In this document: piece after piece, positions 1 through 13,900 of the stretch
Position numbering within the stretch: position 1 is the first letter of the stretch
Layout: every line of letters begins with the position of its first letter
From: Dromaius novaehollandiae
Lineage: Eukaryota > Chordata > Aves > Casuariiformes > Dromaiidae
DNA length: 64,000 nucleotides
Assembly (NCBI RefSeq): GCF_036370855.1
Contig: NC_088099.1
Location: 146,647,017 to 146,711,016, forward strand
Direction: 5' to 3'
Notes under the pieces: generated by a model
What the model saw: the letters and a program-made list of their open reading frames with translations, nothing else
Told to the model about the DNA's origin: nothing
Databases searched by the model: none
Translations under genes and position numbers: made by a program

Positions 1-334
1 TTCCAGTTTTTATCTTTACCAACATATCTTTCTACTAAAAAAAAAAATCTTTTACTGTTTAAAAGATTCTTGCAAGTAAAGGGAACCGATCATGTAAATG
101 AAGCAATAACACTTTCTGTGAAAATGATATTAAATATATAAAAAGTGCCATAAATTTATTTAAAAAAATCTTTCCTGTTTAACGGTCAAAGAAATTATAC
201 TCTTTACAGAAATGAATTTTATAATTATTAGCATTCCACTTTAATTTGGTTATTTTTTTAACAAAGAATATGAGAGTACGTTATTGTGTTTCCATTTTAT
301 ATTTCTTAAGCTTTCTTTGTTCTTTGTTTTGTAG
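1..334 (+). other. VIRMA intron 1, 3' part
   Basis: AT-rich sequence ending in a pyrimidine-rich stretch and the acceptor AG at 333-334. The first coding exon and the promoter lie upstream of the window. Nothing else was recognised. Confidence 0.85.
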
Positions 335-450
335 CAAAGTACCAATATAGATGTAGTTCGTTTTCCGTGTGTCGTTTATATAAATGAAGTACGTGTCATT
401 CCTCCGGGAGTAAGAGCTCACACCAGTTTGCCTGACAATAGAGCTTATGG
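335..450 (+). CDS. VIRMA: VIRMA exon, residues 1-38
   Basis: The acceptor ends TTTTGTAG and the donor is GTAAGT. The exon starts in phase 0 and encodes the conserved segments IDVVRFPCVVYINEVR and VIPPGVRAH. This is the second coding exon by comparison with human VIRMA. The last two bases, GG, complete a Gly codon in the next exon. Confidence 0.96.
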
Positions 451-3400
451 GTAAGTGAAAGATAAGAGGTGTCTGACTCAGGTACACCTTCCTATTATTT
501 TGTCTGGAACTTGTGTATCTCAATAAAACTTCCTATATAAAAAAGGTAAACTACGTTCATGTATGTGTTGAACTTATAGTCATTTTGGGGAATTACTTAA
601 ACAGTGAAAGGTGGTATTTTTTCCTTGTTTGTCCTACTTTTATTCTGACAAGGAGCTCGATGGGTTTAACTTTTACCTTTGTTTTGTTTCCAGAGAGACA
701 TCTCCACATACATTTCAACTGGACTTGTTTTTCAACAATGTCAGCAAGCCAAGTGCCCCTGTTTTTGATAGGCTGGGGAGGTATGTAGTTCCCAAATTAC
801 TTCATGATTTCATTATCTACCTTTTATTTTTCTTCCTGAGAATTTTTGAGTGCAGAAGATGCACAGTAGAAAATGTGTCTCCCCTATGCCTCTCTTGTTT
901 GGTCTGTCTTTTCCTAGTAGGTATTCTTCTTGCCCTTTTCATCCAATCTGTGTGGGAGAAACAGACATTCATGCTTAAAGATGAGAAGATTTTGTTATTT
1001 TTAAACTGACAGCACTCTTTCAGAATCCATATGTGTTAAGGAGAAGTATTTTATGAAAATAAATATTTTTGCTCTCTTGATATTCAGCATGTGTATTGTT
1101 CAGTGTTCTATTATTAGCTTTCCTGTTCAGTACTGCGATGTTTCATTTCTGTAAATGTGTTTTGTATTAATGGAAAAATAACTTTGTATATTTTATTTAA
1201 CAGCCTTGAATATGATGAAAATACTTCAATTATTTTTAGACCTAATGCAAAGGTAATGCAGTGTCATTTAAACCTCCTCCTCTTTTTTACATGTCTGTCA
1301 TTTGAGTGCAGTATGGTTGTGCATGGTGTGTTAGCACTGTGTAAAGCATCTATTGCTTAAGACAGTTTAAGACCTCATTCTAAAACCTGCTTGTAGTTCT
1401 AATACTTATTACTTTAAAGCCTGCATTATTGATGGTATGTAAATTACATGAGTCTCAGAAGATTTGATTGCTTGACAGTTCTTGTTGAGATTACCAACAG
1501 GAGTATACACTACTTACCAGCAATGATAAATCAGAATGTTATGGCTGCAGGGCACAACCTAGCACATCCTCTTCAGTTCTGTTTGGGTTTATTTCATTCA
1601 GATAAGTGTTTGTGTGACCCACGCTAGGGTGTTTTTCTTTCTTTTTTTTTTTGTATAAATTGGCTGTAGTAGATTAGGCAATATATTGCAAGGAATTGAA
1701 TGCTTTTAGAGAAAGATTAGTCATTCGTTGTAATGATTGATATATTTAAAGTTTTCTTAGTTTTCAAAATGCAAGGAAGAGGAATACTGTAGTGTTCCAT
1801 TCTCCTTTCTTGCTTTTATGCAGATACCGATACAGCTATTTTAAAAAAAAACTCTTCTGAAATTCTCTTGTGTTGTTTTCAACTGCTTTTTCTTTTAAAA
1901 AACAGGTCAACACAGATGGATTGGTTCTAAGAGGCTGGTACAACTGTCTGACTTTGGCAATATATGGCTCTGTCGATAGAGTAATAAGTCATGACAGAGA
2001 ATCACCTCCTCCACCCCCACCTCCACCACCTCCTCCCCAGCAACAGCCTGGTTTGAAAAGAAACCCAAAACATGGTAAGCCTGTTAGCACTAGCTGGAAG
2101 AAGACAGAAATATTTTTAAACAGTATTACATTATTGCATCTGAAAAAAGCAATTCTTTCACGTTTGAGATTTTACTGGATTTATTTTTCTAGCTTTATAT
2201 CTTTGTCCTTTATTTTTCTATTTTTTAGGCTTATTTTGAATGGTTTTGAGTAGATTTTTGTCTAGTGCTTTTTCTGAGAGTGGGTTAATTGCTCTGTTGC
2301 GAAATCCCTATGATGGTCAAAATTAAGTATTTTAATTTGTGTGAAATAATTCAAATTTAGATGATAAATCTCTTTTCAAAAAAATCATAACAAGAGAATT
2401 TCAGTCACGATTAACTTTCCTTTCGTGACTTGTAGGTGACTATATTACAGAAAAGTATTTGCTTGTGTTGGTGTTAGAATTGCCATGAATGAATTCATGA
2501 GCAAGTTTCTTTTTGTGCTGTAATTTTGTTTTCAGTTTTTAAAACTAAACAAGTTAAACAAGTTTTTTTGTTTTTAATTTTATTTTAAAATTAGAACTGT
2601 CTTGTTCAAGGTAGAGGTGTCATGCTGCAGAGATGTGAATATTCTGTACTGTAAAAAATCACTGGTAGATCAAAATTTAATCTTTTAATTTTTTTTTTTA
2701 AGTAACTTCAGTTATTACTGGTAGAGTTACAATATTGCTAGATACTGTTCAAGCTGAAAAATGGCAATTATTCACCTTAATTTTAACTCGGTGTTATATT
2801 GACAAACATCTGTAGTGTTAATAACCTTGCTATTTGTGTTTACATCAGAAATTATTTCAGAAAACTGCTTCAGATACTACTTTATTGAAATACAGCTGAG
2901 AAATAAAGGTGTTTCCTAGTGAAAACTAGCACTGAAATACTAAAATGTCCCATTTCTATTCCTGTGATTCCACTAAATGCAATTTTTGTTTTCATAATAA
3001 ATACAGTTGATGGGGAGAAAGAAGACCAGTTCAATGGCAGCCCTCCAAGACCACAACCTAGGGGACCAAGGACACCTCCAGGCCCCCCTCCTCCTGACGA
3101 TGATGAGGATGAACCTATGCCAGTGTCAGGTAGAATGAGAGCACACTGTTTTATCTGCTGCACATCACTGCTTAGTGGAAGTAGAATTCTGTGTTCCTGC
3201 CCTGTGGTATGTTTTCTGTCTGCTTTTACTGCTGATGGACAGATTCAGTTTTAGGAAAGAGATTTGTAAGAAAACCTGTTGGGTATGTTAAGTTGTATCT
3301 ATTTAAGAGTTAGTATATTTGAGAGTATCAGCTGTTGACCAATACACTAGTTGATCATGTTTTATACAAAGTTGCTGTTGATTTTGGTATTCATTATCCT

Positions 3401-6400
3401 CCTCCATCCCTCTGTTTGCATTATCTGCTGAGTTCTCAGGTCTCCGTATCGATTAAAAGTACAAAGAACTCTTTACATAATTCTTATAGTCTTACTGGAG
3501 TAATTGTTGTTAGTGTTCAGCCAAGTCATCTGAATTTTTCCTCAAGATGTTCTTTTTGTATCTCCACTGCATAATGCAGTATCATAAGACCTATTATTGA
3601 GCATTAGATTTCAGAGAATTATTCTTATTTCTTTGTATTTTTCTTTTCCTAGTGGTTGGGGAAAAAGAAGATGATGTTGACCATAGGGAGGATTACTTTG
3701 AGCCCATTTCTCCTGATCGGACATCCATTCATCCAGAAAGTCAATATTCTGATGAGGGAGAAGTAGAAGAAGATCAACCAGAAGAAGGAGAGGATGAAGA
3801 AGAGGATGTGGATGTTGAGGAGGAGGAGGATGAGGAAGAAGATGATGGGCATACAGTAGAGAGTATTCCTGAGGAGGAGGAGGAAGAGGAGGAAGAAGAA
3901 GATGAAGAAGAGGGTGAAGAGGAAGAGGAAGGTGAAGGTAAGTAATCTTGTAAAAATAAAAGAAAGAAAACTAGTTTACAAAATTTTGATGGCTGTATTG
4001 TTATGATGACTAGGAGTGAAGAGAGCTAGGTCTCATTTTGCCTCGGTGACTGTACTGTTGCATACTGTATTTACAGTTCTGACATCTCTCAAAGAGAACA
4101 GTATTTTACTGTGGAGTATATATTTCTTTATAGTCAGTCTCCCTGTTACCTTCTGTACGATAGATAGTTGCATCAAAAAATAGATGCAACTTTTATAGGT
4201 GAGAATGAACCTTGTTACTTGATTTGTTAAGAAAAAGTGGAAAGCTGTGGAACAAATGATTTCTTAATTAAAAATTAAGTAAAATTGTTTGACTCACCAA
4301 GAATGTGTATTATTTGTCATTAATGTTTATGTAAGAATGTCAGTAACCTTCTTGAATTATCCAAAGTTCCCACCATGCCTGTGCAAATCTAACTACAAGT
4401 TTTTTTAAATTTAGTTTCAGTAGTTTCTCAGAATTTATGAACAAGATTATCCATAACTGATTTTGTTTCATAAATGAATCTTTTTCTTCTTAGGAGATGA
4501 TGGATATGAGCAAATCTCAAGTGATGAAGATGGAATTGCTGATCTGGAACGTGAAACATTTAAATATCCAAGCTTTGATATTGAATATACTCCTGAGGAT
4601 CTGGCTTCTGTGCCTCCTGTGACATATGAGCCTTTCGAAAGGGAGCTTGGACCTCTTTTGTACTTCAGCTGCCCTTACAAGACTGTATTTGAGAATGAAG
4701 TTGGTAAAATAAAGGACCAAGACCCAGAAAAAGAAAATTCAGGGACAGTGGAAGCCTCGGTTAAGTTAACTGAACTGTTGGAATTGTATCAAGAGGAAAG
4801 GGGTGCAAAGTGGGTCACTGCATTAGAAGAAGTTCCAAGTTTAATCGTGAAAGGATTGAGCTACCTGCAAGTGAAAGACACAAAGCAAGGGTATATTACC
4901 CAGCTAGTAGACTGGACCCTGCAAGCATTAAGCCTTCAGGTAGCTCTTAAACAGCCCATTGCTTTGAATGTCCGACAGCTGAAGGCTGGGACGAAACTGG
5001 TGTCGTCATTAGCAGAATGTGGGACTCAAGGAATAATGGCACTCTTGCAGGCAGGAGTTATTAACGTGTTATTTGAATTGTTGTTTGCAGATCATGTATC
5101 ATCTTCCCTTAAACTTAATGCTTTCAAAGCTTTGGATAGTGTTATTAGTATGACTGAGGGAATGGAAATGTTTCTAAGAGGTAGTGTAGATGTACATGAA
5201 AAAAGTGGTTATCAGAAACTCCTGGAACTCATACTATTAGATCAGACTGTGAGAGTAGTTACTGCTGGTTCTGCAATTCTCCAGAAATGTCACTTCTATG
5301 AGATTCTGTCAGATATTAAAAAGGTGGTTGATCAATTAGCAGAGAACACCCCTTCTCTTCCTAATCACACTGAGCCGGAGCAGGACCAAGACTTGACAGG
5401 ACTTGACAGAACCAACCAAGAATATGAAAACGATGTGGAGGCTCCTATGGATATGGATCATCTTTTGGAATCTTCTAATATAAGTGAAGGAGAGGTGGAA
5501 AAGCTTGTTAGCCTTCTTGAAGAAATCTTCCATTTGATGGAAACTGCTCCTCATACAATGATTCAGCCACCTGTGAAATCCTTCCCAACCATGGCACGCA
5601 TCACAGGCCCTCCGGAAAGGGATGATCCTTACCCTGTCCTGTTTAGGTATGGCAGTCGCAAGTTCACTTTCTGATGTGTTTTTCCCCCCAGTTTGCTATA
5701 GATAATTGTTAGGGATGACCTTGTTGACTAACGCTTTTCTAGATTTTTTCAGTTTGTACTTTACCAAAGTATTCTGGATTTTTCTCATAAAAGTCTGAGA
5801 GAATTGAGCAGTTAATGTTAACTGTTAATTTGTTGGCTTTCAATCGAGTCGTCAATGCCCATGATGGAAAGTTAACATCTTCAGTCCCATTCACAGATCC
5901 TGGACAGCTGTGCTGGGTGCTGTACAAGTGCACAGTTGAAGATTGTTATGGATCTGGAGTTTTATCGCTTTGTGGTCTTGGGACGTGTCTATGCATATGG
6001 ATAAAACCAAACTGGAACATCTCTGTCTATATGCTGAACTGGCTAGATATATAATTCAGCCCTCATTGCAAGTCATGGTTGTGTTAGTGTGGCTTGCTGT
6101 TTCAGAGCATGGGGAGAGGAGCTGAGGCCTGTCTGCATTCAGCCGTGTAAAAATTACCTTGGTTAATTCTCTGTTAGCAAGTTTCCATCTAGAAAGTATT
6201 TCTCTTTACACTCACAGATTTCTTTGATAGTAGCAGTGTAGGTCAGAGCTGAATATAAGTATCTAAAAGAAAGCAGCCTTCAAGGTACCCCTTTCGTATA
6301 CTTTAATTGTTTTCTTAGCACATTAAAAAACTACAAACCCAGTGTTAACGATAATTCAAATACAATGAATTTAATAAAAGACAAAGGTTTTTTTTGTGTT

Positions 6401-9400
6401 GATAAGGTGCTTCAGTGTTTGTTTTTTTTTTTGTAATCAGTACTGTATATGTCAGGAATTTAGCTCTTGTAGCTATTATAGCAGTTATATTTTTTATGAT
6501 TAGAATTTTTTTACTACTTCACAATTGGTTGTTACTTCTCACAGTCCACAGAAGATTAGATGCTGAAGCTAGGAAGCATATAATTTTATATTCTGTTATT
6601 ATACAATGTTGACAGTTGGTTGTAATATTGCTGATTCTTTTCCTGTACCTTTTTGCAGGTATCTTCATAGTCACCATTTCTTGGAATGCATTACTTTGCT
6701 ACTGTCTATTCCAGTGACAAGCGCTCATCCAGGTGTGCTTCCAGCTATACGAGATGTATTGCGTTTCCTAGCACAGTCACAGAAGGGTCTTCTTTTCTTT
6801 CTTGCTGAGTACGAAGCAACAAATTTGTTGGTTAGAGCTCTTTGTCAGTTGTCTGATCCGGATCAAGAGGAAGGTCTCCAATCAGATGGTGCAAACGAGG
6901 ATACTTTTGCCCTGTGGCTCCTGCATTCAACACAGACTTTACAGTGCATTTCTGAATTATTCTGCCACTTTCAGCGGTGCACAGCCAGTGAAGAAACTGA
7001 CCATTCGGATCTGTTGGGAACACTTCACAACCTTTACTTGATTACCTTTAATCCTGTTGGACGATCTGCTGTGGCTCATGTGTTCAGTCTGGAGAAAAAC
7101 CTCCAAAGTCTTATAACTTTAATGGAGTACTACTCCAAAGAAGCCTTAGGGTAACTTATGTATTTATTTACCTTCTGTAGGTTTTTACATTTAAAAGGTA
7201 TTTACCCCTAAAAATGGTTCAATTAGTCTAAAAGAAAACCTTTCATTCTGTTAGACCATGATCTTTTTGTAAAAACTCTTAAGTAGAATAGCATAATAGA
7301 AAATGAGGCCTGTCATTTGTGATCAAGTACCTAATGTCCAGAAATTACATAGGTCATCCAGAGAGGTGCTATGATACATGTCAGACTTTTGGCTGAGAAG
7401 AAAAGATTAATAAGCAGACAGTTTTCATTCAAGCATAACATTTGACTGTGAAACAAGGCCTGGGGAAACAGCATTGCAGACTTTTCTGTGGTGGGGTGGG
7501 TATTTCTCAGTTCCCGAAGTTTTTGTAAGTGTTAAAAACACAGCCATTGTTTTCTCTGGACAGGCAGTGCTACTACCTAGGTTGCAGTGCTTTTAAAGCA
7601 AGATTTGAAAAACAAAGTTACGGAAACAGATTTGCTTGTTACTTGATTCTAGTGAGTGCTCACAGTTCTCCTTTCTGAATGCTGAAGTAAATGTAAATCA
7701 AAGAGCTTTCATTTTTCAAATAGTATAGGAGGTGTTTTTTTTTTTTATGATGATTATATGGTGCAAGCCTTGGTAAAGGCAAGAGTTCTGTAGGTAGATT
7801 ACTAAGGGTCAGAGAATGAGTAATCTAAGAAATACCAGTTGCATTAGCTGAGACTTAAAGAAAATCTTTATCCTTGTTTCAGGGACTCGAAGTCTAAGAA
7901 GTCGGTTGCTTATAATTATGCCTGCATCCTTGTTTTGCTGGTGGTTCAATCTTCCAGTGATGTCCAAATGCTGGAACAGCACTCAGCGCCTTTGCTGAAG
8001 CTTTGTAAGGCAGATGAAAATAACACCAAATTGCAAGGTACAGTATATGTCATTATCAACTGAATTGTTTGAATGTATAGAAGAAACCTTTTATACGTGG
8101 GTAATTGGTACTTCACAATCATCTGGTTTGGATAATGTATATAATGAAATTCCTTTTCCAGCTGCATCTGTTTAGTTGAGTCACTGAGATGATGTGTAAT
8201 TCTTTTCTGTTAATGAGAGTTCAATAGGAAATTCTTTCTAGTTAAAATATTTTTCAAGTAATATTAACTGCTGTGAATTTTGGATAATTACAGGAAGTTT
8301 GCAATTATTTCTATGTCAAAAATAACTTAGGGCAGCAAATTTTAGTAAAAATGGACTAGTCAGTCAGTGAGCTGACTTTACTTTGATTGTTTCCTTTGGT
8401 GATGTAGGCTTTGTATATACTAAGAAAAAGAATGTTCCTGGGACTGTTTTGTGGCAGCTAGACCAGCTGGCATGCTCTAGGTCCCTGTTATTAAAACCTT
8501 TGGCCTCCAAATTATCTCTTGGGGACATTCCATGGCTTGTGCTGATTCACAGATCAGGCCTGAGTTATTGGTCAAGCAAAATGCTGCTGGAGACCATTCT
8601 GGCACCTGAACAGTGAAGCTGTGGTGTGCAGGAGTGTTCTCTCCACTGCTTAATTGACTGGTATAGATGTACCATTAATTTCTTCCAAAGCTTAAGTGCG
8701 CTAAAAGAAATCAGAACTCTTCAAAAGTTTTAGTTTGATTTCGTCTTCTGCTGGGCTCCTATTTCTTTTCTCTTTGCCTGGTCATTAGACCATTTCATGA
8801 GAAGAGGGGCTAGTTTATTAAACCAAATCATGAAGTCAAACTGAAAATAGTTGTCAATTCCCACCTGTTTGACCTTTGAACCTTCTCATTCTTGTGAACG
8901 TTTTTTGAGAACAATGGATTTTGAAAAGTTGCTCAAGACGTTAGGACATTCAGGTTGTTTTGGACTAAGAGTATATCAGTGTATAAGAACTTTCTGAGAG
9001 AATATGTCCTATTAACGGGGATGGGCTCCATTTGGGCACTTAAAGGAAGGTTTGGAATCGGGTTGTAACAACCTGTTATGAACATCAGGGGGAATGTGCT
9101 TTGGTCCTTGTCTCTTTCTTTACTGATAGTGGGACCCTTAGTGTCCTTTTTAAAATACGTTTAATCACAGATAATACAAATAATCTGAAAATTATATGAG
9201 TGTTCAGCTTGATCTGAGCAGAATTTTGTCCATGAGCAAGAGATGGATCGACTGTTCTGAAGTCTTACTGTTTTTGGTGATGCTTTTCAGCTGGCTATGA
9301 CTACAGTGTGTGCCTGAAATTTCACATTTGGGCTTAGGACCTGTTGTGTAATTTAAGTCTATTTGCATTTCAAAAAGTTTTATGTTAATAAATGCGTTGA

Positions 9401-10889
9401 CAAAATATTTGATTAAATGTAAGTAACTTTTTCTTTTTCTTCCCCTAGAACTTAGCAAGTGGCTCGAACCTTTGAAAAATCTTAGATTTGAAATTAACTG
9501 TATTCCAAATCTCATTGAATATATTAAACAGGTTAGTAAAATACTGATAGTGCTAACTTTTAGTGATGCCCTATGATCTTGCACATTTTTTTAGTTTAGG
9601 ATTTATCTTCTCGTGTATACTAACATGATTGCGTAAAAATGTATATTATTACCCAAAATATATGTTTTTATTAAAGCTTATGCTCTAGGCCAGTTCTTAC
9701 CCTCACTTATCCTGAAGGAACCAAAACTAAGGTAAATGAATGATGCAAAGTTTATCTCATCATGCAGAATATCAAGATGTAATTTGGAAAAATGAACAGA
9801 TCCTTTTTTATATGCATTTTTTCACTATTGTTTCTGATTCTGAGTCTTTCAATCCAGACACTTAAGTAGCAAAAAGAAAATATAAAAACTTTGATTTAGA
9901 TGATACAAATTTTTGGTTTACAGTACATTCTCATTAGTTGAAAAGCTTTAAATGTTAGATCTGTTACTATACAGTGATCAAGAATGACTGCATTGCTGTG
10001 ATCAAAATAGAAAAGGTATGTTCTAATATATTACAAAGACTGTAAGCAGGAGCTGACCTGAAAACCAGAAGGTGCAAAGAAGAAATTCAAGAGTTGAATT
10101 AGAAAAGCTGTCAGGTCATCCAGCAATGTAGTGGGGATGAAAAGACATTCTACAGTGATGTGAAAATATGTATATAAAAAAATCTGTAAAATAATAGCAT
10201 GTTTCAGTCCTCTTCAGAATTGTACTGCTGCTCAACTTTTTTTGGGTGGAACTGATGTGGCTGTCTCAGAGACACTAAAACTGCTGGATTTTGGAAAGGT
10301 TTGGGTAAAATTACTGGAAGACTTTGCCTGTTCTCAAATATCCACCTCTACTGTCCCTGCAAAGATCCAACCATTTTAATCTTTTAGCTTGCCATAAAAC
10401 CACCGTGCAGACCTTGACCCTATTTTCTTTTTCTTCTGCCATATTTGTGACTGCTTCCCAAAAAGTGGAATAATTGAGCTTAAGTTTTGGACAATACTTA
10501 CAATAACTAAAAACAGAACTTGAGTAATTGTTATTCTAAAAAACTATGCTTGCCTTAGGTAGGTTTTTGGAAGAGTGGTGATGAGAACTTAAAATGTTAT
10601 TCTTTTCAGTATTTTTAATTTTTTTTTTAAAGATATGGGACATGACAAATATGTTGTTTCCTCGGTGCTTAATTTTGTTAATCTGCCTTGAAGAATATAT
10701 TTTCATTCTTTCCCCAACAAATCTTGAAAATTGCACATACTGCAGCTTAGTTCAGTTTAGGATTTTTGCTCTGTTCAGAAGGGACTTCATTCTAAACTGA
10801 TTTTTTTCCCTAATGAAGAAGGTGGCAATAGAACGGAGCAGCTAGTCTTCTAATTTATTCTGATCTCATGTGGAGTAAGCAAGTTACTC

Positions 10890-10920
<31 letters not shown>

Positions 10921-13900
10921 CCCCAAATCTTCATAATATCTGAAGAAGCTGCATAGGGTCTCTTGTCAAATTCTGAGAATGCACAAAGTGTTGCAGAATA
11001 GAGCTAAGATATATGATGCATGGAATATTTTAAACTTGAAGGGTTTTAAATGATATGCCTTAGTTATCTAAACAGGAACAGGATCTCCAAAGCTGAATAC
11101 AGAGGTCTCTTGGAAGACCAAGTGAAACACAAGAGGGACTGAGGATAGGCATGTGCCTTAGAGTTAAGCCAGTAATACTTCATTAGAGATAAGAACCTTA
11201 GACTAGTATATCTCAGGTGTGCAAGGAGCCAAAGGAATTAATCCAGAACTGAAGTTGCTTCTTAAAGCTGGGGTGGTCTTTTGAAAGCTAGATTGTTAGC
11301 ACACCCTGCCCTAGTTGTGTTCAGCATTCAAAGAACTGCATCTCAAGTCTGATAATGAGGAAGAAAAAAGAGAAATCCTGTTAAGAATAAGGTAGATCAT
11401 GTTGTTTTATGCATGGCCTTGTTCCCAAACTGTGTAACTACTCCTTTCTTCTGAATCTTTGCTCAAAGACTTGCTATTATAAGCCTTTCCTTTTTTCCTT
11501 ACTAGTTTGCGTATTGTCATGGGTATACATAAAGTGAGGTGAAACTGATAGTTTGCTACTTCTCTAAATGCAGCCAGTCAGTATAAAGGTGGATGTGCCT
11601 CTGGACTATAGAGACCTGTACCCCGGACCTGTGCATTGGGAACTTAGGGCATGGCGAAGCGTATTATCAGTCTGAAGGGGGGACAGCATAGGCACTTGAA
11701 TGGTCAGCTGCCAGTTCTTGGGAATTAACAAGACAAGCTCTGTTTTCAGCTGTAATGAGCAGACAGCAGTTTTTCATCGAGCGGCTTCAGTTGCTTCTGA
11801 AAGCCAAATAGAGAGTACGTAATTTTTCAGTAGACAAGCTGAAAAGGGCTTCCTACTGGTTTCTCCTGAAGCTATCTCCCAGAGGATAATTCCTCCCTTT
11901 CAGGGGACTCCACTGAAACACAGTTTTAGCATTAGCTGTTACTTTCCCTTTTTTGCTTGAAAATCCATCTGAAACATACTTTTGTTGGGAGTAAAGAATA
12001 AAAGAAAGTAGTCATATTAGAGATAGCCATCTAACAAAATAAAAAAAAATCAACCTCTGTTTCAGCTAGCTGCCTTCTGGAAGAGAGTCTTGCAGACCTC
12101 CATTCTCTTCCACAGAGGCAGGTATTAGTGGATGAAAACCGGATGTAAATATATATTTTAAACACTAATAGTCCTTTGACCATAACTAATTTTCAGGCCC
12201 TTTGTTCTGGTGGAGTCTTTGATACATTGGTTCCCTAGTCTATAGAAGTGCAATGTATAGCTGTGGATTATCAGAATGTGATGAGAATTAGTGCAGAGTG
12301 GACCTGTTTTTTCAAAAAGTAGGAAATGAGCGTTATGTTAGATTTGCTCATCTGTGTAACTGGGTGTCTTGATGAATGTTTAGCTGTTGGCCAAGCTATG
12401 TATTTATTCCAGTTCAAAAAACTAAGATAGTAATATATTTGTCATAAAGTTCTCTCTTGTAATACAGTTCATTTTTTGTTTTATTTTAAGAATATTGATA
12501 GCTTGATGACCCCAGATGGAGTTGGTCTTCCTACTGCACTTCGTGTTCTTTGCCACGTTGCATGTCCGCCACCTCTGGTAGAAGGTATGAGAGATGTATT
12601 TGTACCACTTAACACAGAAATCTCAGCTTTCTTAACCATGTCTGAAGCATAACTGCGATTGCCCAAGAGAAATTTGACATACAGAAATGTTATTTCTTTT
12701 CTGTGCAGGTCAACAGAAAGATCTTAAATGGAATCTTGCAGTTATTCAGCTCTTTTCCTCCGAAGGAATGGACACCTTCATTCGGGTTCTACAGAAGCTG
12801 AACAGCATACTTATTCAGCCTTGGCGACTCCATGTCAACATGGGCACCACGCTTCACAGAGTTACTACTATTTCTATGGCCCGCTGTACACTTACTCTCC
12901 TTAAAACAATGCTCACAGAACTGCTGAGGGGTGGATCTTTTGAATTCAAAGACATGCGTGTTCCGTCAGCTCTTGTCTCCTTACACATGCTCCTGTGTTC
13001 TATTCCCCTCTCAGGCCGCTTAGATAGCGATGAACAAAAAATTCAGAACGACATTGTTGATATCTTACTGACTTTTACACAGGGTGTTAATGAAAAACTT
13101 ACCATTTCAGAAGAAACTTTGGCAAATAATACTTGGTCTTTAATGCTGAAAGAAGTTCTCTCTTCAATTTTGAGAATTCCTGAAGGCTTTTTCTCTGGAC
13201 TTATACTGCTTTCAGAATTGTTGCCTCTTCCGCTACCCATGCAGACAACTCAGGTATAATTCAGATTTATTTAGTTTTTGAAGACTTTTAATTGTGCATA
13301 ACCCTTTAAACCATTCTTACTTGTGGAAAAAACAGAGATATATGAAAGGATGAATTGAAGTTTCTATAAAGCAATTCTGTTCAGACAGGTTGGTTGGAGA
13401 TGCATTTCTTCATCAGAAACAAAATTGTTCTTACTCGGAACATCTTTTTATATTAATGGTTATATGTTGTTCTTTTGGCCCTTGTCAAGTTCTCTAGAAT
13501 TTCATTATATTACTTAAATGTTTGATTCTGAAGCCTTTGAATTTAACACTGAATGCTGAGCTCCTGATGTATTAAGACTCTCCCTTCTTTTGGCATGAAT
13601 CTTGAATTTGTTATCTTTAACAAATAAGTCGGCATAAAAGATGTGTGACTACAGGTGTTCCCAAAGGGATACCTAATTTTTTGGAATTATTTGTTTAATT
13701 TGTTATTTTGAGATCAAATTCTGCCCTGTCATTTAGTGATATTAATGAAAATGGCATTGCATGTTTTTGATGAACACAGTATTTTGTGTTTATTTATGCC
13801 TTATGGTAGAATTCAGGTTTTATGATAGAAGTTGAAAACAAAACCCTTCTATTCTTCTGTTCCTGCAGGTAATTGAACCACATGATATTTCAGTGGCACT

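Noticed and set aside
2882-3163. Minus-strand 93-codon frame with Gly/Ser runs
   Set aside because: It is the antisense shadow of the VIRMA proline/aspartate-rich exon.
4003-4082. C/D-box snoRNA candidate (ATGATGA ... CTGA, 80 bases) in a VIRMA intron
   Set aside because: No terminal stem can be formed next to the boxes and no convincing C'/D' pair is present.
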